From Streptomyces griseoruber (lineage in GTDB: Bacteria > Actinomycetota > Actinomycetes > Streptomycetales > Streptomycetaceae), in assembly GCF_001514205.1 (NCBI RefSeq), contig NZ_KQ948774.1, forward strand, positions 186,001 through 250,000: 64,000 nt of DNA. The letters are read 5' to 3'. The position numbers were made by a program, and so were the translations under genes. Under the pieces are notes generated by a model that was not told the origin of the DNA, made no database searches, and saw only the letters and a program-made list of their open reading frames with translations. This document shows, piece by piece, positions 24,653-32,100 of this stretch. Each line of letters begins with the position of its first letter. The first letter of the stretch is position 1.

Positions 24653-25163
24653 CGACTTCGACGACGGCCCGGACCTCGACCGCCCCGACCCCGACGACCC
24701 GCTCACCGTCATCCTGCGCCCCGCCGCCGGCCATCTCGTCCCACCGCCCGGCCGCTACGAGGAGATCCGCCGGGGCGCCTCCCGCCGCCGGCTGCTGCGT
24801 ACCACCGCCGGGGTCGCCGCCACCTGCGCCGTCGCCGCGCTCGCCGTACTGCTGCCGCTGCGGCTGACCCCGCACGACGCGCCCGCCCGCCCCACCGTCC
24901 CGCTCGCCCCGGCCCCGGCGAGCAGCCCCTCCACCGGACCGGACCCCTCCACCGGACCGGACCCTTCGGCCAGCCCGGTCCCCTCCGTCGCCCCGGACAC
25001 CTCGCCGACCGAGCGGCCGGGCACCCCCACCGCCTCCAAGGCGTCCCGCACCTCCGACACCGGCGGGGTCCGCGACGCCCCCACCACTGCCCCCGGCACC
25101 GCCCGCTCCACCGCCGCGGAGGCGCCCTCCAGCACGCCCTCGGCGTCGAGTACGCGCCGTTGA
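24636..25163 (+). CDS. Single-pass membrane protein, candidate anti-sigma partner
   Basis: 175 aa. An acidic cytoplasmic N terminus of about 50 residues (PADDFDDGPDLDRPDPDDPLT, RYEEIRRG) precedes one helix (TTAGVAATCAVAALAVLLPL) and a Pro/Ser/Thr-rich exported part. No zinc-finger anti-sigma motif is present. Its start lies in the end of the sigma gene, which is the reason to propose it restrains that sigma factor; the sequence itself gives no further proof. The family is not recognised. Confidence 0.65.
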   Translation: MITPADDFDDGPDLDRPDPDDPLTVILRPAAGHLVPPPGRYEEIRRGASRRRLLRTTAGVAATCAVAALAVLLPLRLTPHDAPARPTVPLAPAPASSPSTGPDPSTGPDPSASPVPSVAPDTSPTERPGTPTASKASRTSDTGGVRDAPTTAPGTARSTAAEAPSSTPSASSTRR

Positions 25164-25231
25164 GGCCGATTCACACGCCGTAGCCGTGACCCCCTCACTG
25201 CTCCTACCCTGGAAGTCGCCGTCGGGGGAGG

Positions 25232-26200
25232 GTGGGGGACGTGTCGCGCAGCCAACCGCAGCCGCCGGGACGCCGGCTGGAGGACTCGATCGCCTGGGCC
25301 GTCCGCAACGCGGACGGGGTCGTCGCCATCGGGGTCGCCCTGACCGTCGGGCTGCTGGACATCACCGGCCAGGCCTTCGACCGGGACAACAACGTCGTCA
25401 CCGGATCCATCCTGCTCGTGCTGGCCGCCCTCGTGTTCGGCTCGCTGACCGAGCGCCGACGGCGGATGGCCGACATCCGGGCCGCCACCGCCGCGACCGG
25501 CCGGGCGATCGAGGACCTGGCCATGGTGCGCTCCCTGGCCGGACCCGAGGTGACCCTCGCCCACGAACAGGCCCGCCGCTCCACCGCCCGCTGGGTGTTC
25601 AAGGGCGGCACCGGCACCTATCTGCGGGCCGTCACCCTGCCCCAGTGCGTCCTGGAGGCCCAGCGGCAGCGCCGCGCCCTCAGCATGAAGATCGACATCG
25701 TCAACCCGGCCGACGACCGGGTCTGCGAGGCCTACGCCCGCTTCCGGCGCACCTTCGGCCACGACACCGCCGGCGGCTGGACCACCGAACGCACCCGCAA
25801 GGAGTCGTACGCCACCGTCCTGGCCGCCGTCTGGCACCGGCAGCGGCTGGACACCCTGGAGATCGACGTGCACCTGAGCTCCGTGGCCCCGGCACTGCGC
25901 TTCGACCTCTCCGACACCTGTCTGATCATCACCCAGGACGACCCGCGCCGCGTCAGCCTCTGCGTGGACCGGGACCGGCCCCTGTACGACTACTACGTCA
26001 CCGAGTTGCACCAGAGCCGCGAGCAGGGCGTCAAGCTCGATCTGCGGGAGGCGACCGAGCTGAGCGACGAGCCCACCGTCGACGAGGTCAGACGCCTGAT
26101 GGACCGGCTCGGGGTGCCCCTGCCGACCCACTTCACCGACCGTGACGTCGGCGAGGTCGTCGACAAGGCACTGCACGCCGAGGACCCCTACCGCAGCTGA
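25232..26200 (+). CDS. Two-TM protein with an unassigned cytosolic domain
   Basis: 322 aa. Helices at about 31-47 (VVAIGVALTVGLLDI) and 57-72 (GSILLVLAALVFGSL) are followed by a 250-residue soluble domain. Notable phrases are WVFKGGTGTYLRAVTLPQCV, MKIDIVNPADDRVCEAYARFRR and LSDTCLIITQDDPRRVSLCVDRD. I do not recognise the family. Two short N-terminal helices plus a large cytosolic domain is the shape of many membrane-tethered effectors or sensors. GTG 25232 is taken as start; GTG 25241 is an alternative. It is followed at 31 bp by the cupin-like gene and then the phosphatase gene, which overlap, so the three are likely co-transcribed. Confidence 0.6.
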   Translation: MGDVSRSQPQPPGRRLEDSIAWAVRNADGVVAIGVALTVGLLDITGQAFDRDNNVVTGSILLVLAALVFGSLTERRRRMADIRAATAATGRAIEDLAMVRSLAGPEVTLAHEQARRSTARWVFKGGTGTYLRAVTLPQCVLEAQRQRRALSMKIDIVNPADDRVCEAYARFRRTFGHDTAGGWTTERTRKESYATVLAAVWHRQRLDTLEIDVHLSSVAPALRFDLSDTCLIITQDDPRRVSLCVDRDRPLYDYYVTELHQSREQGVKLDLREATELSDEPTVDEVRRLMDRLGVPLPTHFTDRDVGEVVDKALHAEDPYRS

Positions 26201-26231
26201 GCGCGTCCGACTCCGGCCCTGGGGGGAGACC

Positions 26232-26894
26232 ATGGACTACCCGGCCCTGGAACGGGCCGCCCGGCGGGGTGAGTCCGCCGAGCTGGTGCGGCACGCCGCA
26301 TCGGAACTGCGACAGGTCGTGACCGGCCACCGCGTGCTGCGCGCGGTGCGCCATCCACTGGGGTTCGTCTGTCTGCCCGTCCTGCGGGACGGAGCCGACG
26401 GCGTCTGCGTCCATGTCTTCGGACCGACGGACCCGATCCTGACCGACCACCAGGTGCACTCGCACAGCTGGGACCTGATCAGCACCGTGCTGTACGGCCG
26501 GCTGGACAACCGGCGGATGGGGGTGGCCGAGGAGGCCGCGGACCCCACCCACCGGGTCTTCGAGGTGCTCAGCCGCCCCACCGGCGTGGACGAACTGCGG
26601 CCCACCAGACGGCTGGTGCGCTGTGTGCCGGGCCCCGGCCAGACCAGCTCCCGGGGCCAGACCTACGCCCTTCCGGCGGGTGAGTTCCACACCACCGTGG
26701 TACCGGACGGCCGTCCGACCGCCACCCTGGTGCTGGGACGGACACTGCCCGGCCGGGCGGACCTCTCCCTGGGCCCGCTGCGGGCCCCGGGGCACCGGGT
26801 GGTCCGCAGGATGTGCGACGCGGCCCAGACCGCCCGGATCGCCCAGGCCGTGCTCAGGAGGATCCATGAGCCCGAACCCCCGTCCGTCGGCTGA
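26232..26894 (+). CDS. Cupin-like small-molecule dioxygenase-fold protein
   Basis: 220 aa. The core HSHSWDLISTVLYGRLDNRRMGV resembles the first metal-binding cupin motif, and QTYALPAGEFHTTVVPDGRPTATLVLGR the second (HxHxE and PxGxxH patterns with gaps). Cysteine-dioxygenase-like and unknown cupins have this spacing. Metal ligands would be His in HSH and His in GEFHTT. The function is unknown. GGGGGGAG precedes ATG 26232. It overlaps the downstream phosphatase by 29 bp, which argues that the two proteins work together. Confidence 0.6.
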   Translation: MDYPALERAARRGESAELVRHAASELRQVVTGHRVLRAVRHPLGFVCLPVLRDGADGVCVHVFGPTDPILTDHQVHSHSWDLISTVLYGRLDNRRMGVAEEAADPTHRVFEVLSRPTGVDELRPTRRLVRCVPGPGQTSSRGQTYALPAGEFHTTVVPDGRPTATLVLGRTLPGRADLSLGPLRAPGHRVVRRMCDAAQTARIAQAVLRRIHEPEPPSVG

Positions 26895-27750
26895 CCTCGA
26901 CCCGGAGTGCCGTACGGCGGTGGCGGCCGCCGAGGCCGCGGGCGCCCTGCTGCGCTCCCGCTTCCCGGACGGCTTCGCGGCCCGCCCCAAGGGCGGGAGC
27001 GGCGATGTCGTCACCGATCTCGACCTGCTGGCCGAACGCCTGGTGGTGGACCGGATCCGCGAGGACTTCCCCCATGACCGGATCCTCGCGGAGGAGACGG
27101 GAGCCGCGGCGGCCGGGGACGGAGGCAGCCGGACCTGGCTCGTGGACCCCCTCGACGGCAGCAACAACGTGGTGATCGGGCTGCCCGTCTACGTCGTCGG
27201 GATCGCGCTGTGCGTCGACGCGCTGCCGGTGGTCGGGGTGGTGCACGAGCCGCTCACCGGCCGGACCTGGTCGGCCGTGCACGGCGCCGGCACCCACGGC
27301 CCGGCCGGCCGGCTCACCCCCGCCCCCCGCCCGGCCGGCCCCGCCGGACCCCTCCTCGCCTGGACCCAGGGGCACGCGGTCCGCCGCGACGACCCCACCG
27401 CCCGCACCCTGCGCCACACCCTGGAACTGCGCTCCCGACGGCTGCTCCAGCTCTGGGCGCCCCTGGCCGCCTGGGCCATGCTCGCCCGCGGCGACATCGA
27501 CGGCTTCGTCGGCTACCGCGCCGAGGCGATCGACCTCCCGGCCGGTGCCCTGCTCGCCCGCGAGGCCGGGGTGACCCTGCGCCACCTGGACGGCCGCGAC
27601 TTCCCGGCGTCCTTCACCGGACCCGACACCGACCGCTCCTTCGTCGCCGCCCGCCCCGAACTGCTGCCCCGGCTGCTGGACCTGGTGGCCACCACCGGCG
27701 CGGCTACCGCGTCAGCGCCAGCGCTGTCACCGACGCCGCGACCGCGCTGA
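26866..27750 (+). CDS. Inositol-monophosphatase-family phosphatase
   Basis: 294 aa. The metal site has Glu 76/77 (LAEETG), D94 and D97 in WLVDPLDGSNN, and a late AEAIDLPAGALLAREAG in place of the usual WDxAAG. The family (SuhB, CysQ, HisN, FBPase-like) hydrolyses phosphomonoesters of inositol, 3'-phosphoadenosine 5'-phosphate or sugars with Mg2+. Replacement of W-D by I-D in the last motif keeps the Asp ligand. AGGAGG is ideally placed before ATG 26866. It lies in an operon with a cupin-like and a two-TM protein and converges, with a 47-bp overlap, on the ArsB-like permease. The substrate is undetermined. Confidence 0.82.
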   Translation: MSPNPRPSADLDPECRTAVAAAEAAGALLRSRFPDGFAARPKGGSGDVVTDLDLLAERLVVDRIREDFPHDRILAEETGAAAAGDGGSRTWLVDPLDGSNNVVIGLPVYVVGIALCVDALPVVGVVHEPLTGRTWSAVHGAGTHGPAGRLTPAPRPAGPAGPLLAWTQGHAVRRDDPTARTLRHTLELRSRRLLQLWAPLAAWAMLARGDIDGFVGYRAEAIDLPAGALLAREAGVTLRHLDGRDFPASFTGPDTDRSFVAARPELLPRLLDLVATTGAATASAPALSPTPRPR

Positions 27751-29002
27751 CCGCCAGCACCGCGCCCGTGCCCATCAGCCGGGCCACCGGCACCCGTACG
27801 CCGTACGCGACGCACCGCTCGTACCAGAGCAGGGTCGCCAGGGAGGCCCACGGGGTGATCACCGGACCCGCGTTGGTGCCGATCAGCAGGGCGAGGAGCT
27901 GGTCGTGGTTGCCCACCGGGACCGCGCCCTCGCCGGCCAGATAGACGGGCAGGTTGTTGAGGACGTTCGACAGCCCGGCGCCGACCGCCGCCGCGCGGAA
28001 CAGACCCAGGACGCCACCGTCGTGGCCGACCGCCGACGACAGCAGCGCGTGCAGACCGTGGGCGTTGACCGTCTCCACCACCAGGAACATCCCGGGCACC
28101 ATCACCAGCAGCCGCCACGGCACCAGCGACCAGCGCAGCGCCTTCCGCTCCCGCGCCGAGAACGCCACCACGGCCACTGCGGCGGCCGTCGCCGACGCCA
28201 CCCACAGCTCCACGTCCGCGACCAGGATGGCCAGCAGAAAACCCCCGCAGGCCAGCGCACAGGCCCGGAACACGACGGGGTCGGCGGGCCGGTGCACCCC
28301 GGGCGGCACATACCGGTCGACGCGCCCCGGCCCGGATGCCCGCGACGCCTGAGCCCGCCCCGCGCCGGTGCGCAGTTCCTCCGCGCGGGCCGCCCCGGGG
28401 CCGTCGCCCGGGCGGCCCTTCGCCGCCGGTGCACGCCTGTCCCGGCGCCAGAAGAAGCCCCACAGGCAGGCCATCGTCACGGCGATCGCCGCCAGCTGCG
28501 GGGCCCACATCCGGCCGGCGAGGCCCAGCGGGGACAGCGCCACCCGGTCCGCGGCCAGCAGGTTCGTCAGATTGGAGACGGGCAGCAGCAGGCTCGCCGT
28601 GTTGGCCAGCCACACCGTCGTCATCGCCAGCGGCACCGCCGCGATGCCGACCCGGCCGGCCAGCGCCAGCATCACGGGCGTCAGGAGCACCGCCGTGGTG
28701 TCCAGGTTGAGCGAGATCGTCGTGACCGAGGCGAAGGCCACGCAGAGGAGGAAGAGGAGGGGGTAACTGCCCCGGCCCGCCCGGGCCACCCTCGCCGCCA
28801 CCACGTCGAACACCTCGGCCCTGCTGGTCAGTTCGGCCAGCACGATCACCGTGCCGAGGAACGCCAGCAGCGGGGCGATCCGGCGCATCGCGTCCCCCGC
28901 GTCGGCCGCCGGCAGCAACCCCGAGGCCACGCAGAGCAGGCCGGCCGCGAGCAGACCGATCGCCACCCGGTCCAGTACATGCAGACGCCGTAAGACAGAC
29001 AC
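27704..29002 (-). CDS. ArsB/SLC13-type anion or metalloid transporter
   Basis: 432 aa with about 11 to 12 membrane helices. Two half-repeats show the ion-transporter signatures: TTISLNLDTTAVLLTPVMLAL and NVLNNLPVYLAGEG with IGTNAGPVITPWASL. These match ArsB, NhaD and citrate/tricarboxylate transporters of the IT superfamily. A Gly/Arg-rich cytoplasmic loop sits near 185-240. Substrates may be arsenite, an anion or a dicarboxylate; no ars regulator is adjacent. Its start is GTG 29002 in the short region divergent from the giant TIR gene; the ribosome site is weak, and an upstream in-frame start at 29080 is less hydrophobic and less likely. Confidence 0.75.
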   Translation of the reverse strand: MSVLRRLHVLDRVAIGLLAAGLLCVASGLLPAADAGDAMRRIAPLLAFLGTVIVLAELTSRAEVFDVVAARVARAGRGSYPLLFLLCVAFASVTTISLNLDTTAVLLTPVMLALAGRVGIAAVPLAMTTVWLANTASLLLPVSNLTNLLAADRVALSPLGLAGRMWAPQLAAIAVTMACLWGFFWRRDRRAPAAKGRPGDGPGAARAEELRTGAGRAQASRASGPGRVDRYVPPGVHRPADPVVFRACALACGGFLLAILVADVELWVASATAAAVAVVAFSARERKALRWSLVPWRLLVMVPGMFLVVETVNAHGLHALLSSAVGHDGGVLGLFRAAAVGAGLSNVLNNLPVYLAGEGAVPVGNHDQLLALLIGTNAGPVITPWASLATLLWYERCVAYGVRVPVARLMGTGAVLAVSAVAASVTALALTR

Positions 29003-29109
29003 GGGGGAAGGGTCGCACAGATGTGCTCCCACGTGACCAGGTGGTTGGCGCGAAATCAGTCCAAAACGACGCTCGTCCATTGCATCATGAATATATGGGG
29101 GACCGTCAG

Positions 29110-32100
29110 ATGAGCGGGAACACCGGGCCGTTGGACTTCTTCGTCAGTTACTCGCCCGCCGACGAGCGCTGGGCGTCCTGGATCGCCTGGACCCTGGAGG
29201 AGGCCGGCTACCGCACCGTCCTCCAGGCCTGGGACTTCGTGCCGGGCACGAACTTCGTGGACTTCATGGACCGGGGGGTGAGCGAGTCCGCGGCCGTCAT
29301 CGCCGTCCTCTCCCGGAACTACGAGCGGTCGAGGTACGGCCGGATGGAGTGGCAGGCCGCCCTGCGCGCCGACCCGGACATGCCCGAGCGGCGGCTGATC
29401 ACCGTCCGCGTCGAGGACATCCCCGTCGAGGGGCTGCTCGCCACCATCACCTACGTCGACCTCGTCCCGGTGACGGATCCGGCCACCGCCCGCGAACTGC
29501 TGCTCACCCGGGTCCGGCAGGCCCTCGACGGACGGGCCCGCCCCAGTCTGCGGCCCGGCTACCCCGGCGAGGGACAGCCCGTGCCGCCCGCGCCGGCCGT
29601 GCCGGTCGCACCCCCGCCGGGCCGGCCGCTCGGCGGCCTCGGCTGGGCCGGCCGGCGCCGGCCCCCGGCCCCGCCCGCCTACCCCCGCACCGGTGCCGAC
29701 CCGGCGGTCCGCGAGGCGGTCACCGTGCTGCACCTGGCCGGACCGGTCTTCGGGCGCGGCCAGGACCCGGCCGAACTCCAGGCGGCGATCTGGGGCGACC
29801 TCGTCGAGCTCACCGACACCGGGGCACCCTCCCCGGACCTGCTGGTCGTCACCGGCGACCTCACCGCCTCCGGCAGCCCCCGCGAGTTCGACCAGGCGCT
29901 CGCCTTCCTCACCGGACTGCGCGCCCTGCTCGGCCTCGAACCGCACCGCGTCGCCCTCGTCCCCGGCGGCCACGACGTCAACCAGGCCGCCTGCCGCGCC
30001 TACTTCAGCACCTGCGAGGCCGACGAGATGCCGCCCCGGCCGCCCTACTGGCCCAAGTGGAGGCACTTCGCCCGCGTCTTCCGGGAGCTCTACCAAGGGC
30101 TCGACGTCGTCTTCGACAGCGACCAGCCCTGGACCCTGTTCCCGGTACCCGAACTGCACACCGTCGTCGCCGGCCTCAACTCCTCCATGGCGTACAGCCA
30201 CCGGCTGGACGACCAGTACGGCATGGTCGGCCGCGAGCAGGCCGCCTGGTTCGCCCAGGCCCTCCGGCCGTACGAACAGGCCGGCTGGCTGCGGATCGGC
30301 GCCCTGCGCCACGCCCCCGGCACCACCCCGCAGGGCGTCCTGCGCACCGCCGCCCGCAACGGCTCCGGCCCGCTGCGCGACACCGACGTCCTCGCCCGCC
30401 TCACCGCACCCCGCCTCCATCTGCTGCTGCACGGCCCGGCCGGACCCGGCGCCCGCCCGCTGCTGACCACCACCACCGGCGAACTGCCCCTGCTGGGCAA
30501 CGCCGGACCCGCCCGGCACCAGCTGCTGCGCATCGGCCGCGACGGACTCGCGACCTGGCCCGGCCCCGGCGAACCCCGGCAGGACCGGGTCGAATGGCGC
30601 CGCGCCCACCGCGCCTTCGGCCCCGCCGACCCCACCGCCCCCGATCCGGAGGCGGCCCGCGCCCCCGACCCCGAGCCCCGCGCCGTGCAGTCCCCGGCCG
30701 AGGTGCTGCTCGCCCGGGTCGCCGAGGTCTGCCGCACCCGGCACGAGGGCGCCCAGATCCGCCCGGTCGACGGACCCGTGCCCCAGCTCCTCGTCACCTG
30801 GACCCAGTCGGGCTTCGTCCGCCAGCAGCGCGTCGCCGTCCACACCGGCACCCCCACCGCCCAGGACGTCGACCGGGTCGTCGCCCTGGTGCACGCCGCC
30901 GACTCCGAGACCGAGGCCGAACTCGTCCACGACGGACCCCCGCCCGCCCGTGAGCTCAGAGACCTGGCCCGCCGCAGAGGCGTCCGGGTGCGCAGCTTCA
31001 CCGAGTTCCAGGGTCTGCTCGACCTGCGCGCCTACGTCGGCGCCCAGAGCGAACGCCTGCGCACCGACCCCCGCTACCCCCCGGGCATGTACCTCCCGCA
31101 GCGGTACCGCGAGATCGAGCGGCTCGACGCCGAGGACCGGGACGGACTGGTCGACGCCATGCTCCGCCTCCTCGACTCCGACCAGGGCCGCTTCCTGTTG
31201 CTGCTCGGCGACTTCGGCCACGGCAAGACGTTCGCGCTGCGCGAGCTGGCCCGCCGTGTCCCCGCCGAACTGCCGCACCTCGTCCCGCTCCTGGTGGAGC
31301 TGAACGCCCTCGACCGCGCCTACTCCTTCGAGGGGCTGGTCGCCGCCCACCTCGCCGCGCACGGCGTCGACAACATCGACCTGCGGGCCTTCCGCTACAT
31401 GCTCCAGCAGGGCCGGATCGTGCTGCTCTTCGACGGCTTCGACGAACTCGTCACCCGCGTCACCTACGACCGGGCCGCCGAACGCCTCCAGGTGCTGCTG
31501 GACTCGGCCGTGGACAGCGCCAAGATCGTCGTCAGCAGCCGCACCCAGCACTTCCGCTCCCAGGGCCAGGTCCTCACCGCCCTCGGCGAGCGGGTCGGCA
31601 TGCTCCCGCACCGCCGTGTCCTCGCCGTCCAGGAGTTCACCCCGCAGCAGATCCGCGCCTACCTGGTCAACCGCTACGACGGCGACGAGCGCGCCGCCGA
31701 CCGCCGGGTCCGGCTGCTCGACGCCATCCCCGATCTGCTCGCCCTGTGCCGCAACCCCCGCCTCCTCGGCTTCGTCGCCGACCTCGACGACGACCAACTG
31801 CGCGCGGTCGCCGGAGCCGGCCGCGCCCTCAGCCCCGCCGGGCTCTACCAGGAGGTCCTCACCGCCTGGCTGACCTTCGAGGAGCAGCGCGCCACGGGCG
31901 GTCCCGGCCGCGCCCCCGGACTCGGCATCGACCAGCTCTGGGCCGCGGTCACCGCACTCGCCCTGAGACTGTGGCAGACCGGACAGGAGTCGCTGCGGCT
32001 CGACGAGCTGACCGATGTGGCCGAGACCCTCACCGGACTCGCCGCCAGCCGGCTCTCCCCGGGACAGGCCGCGCACGCCGTCGGCTCCGGCAGTCTGCTG

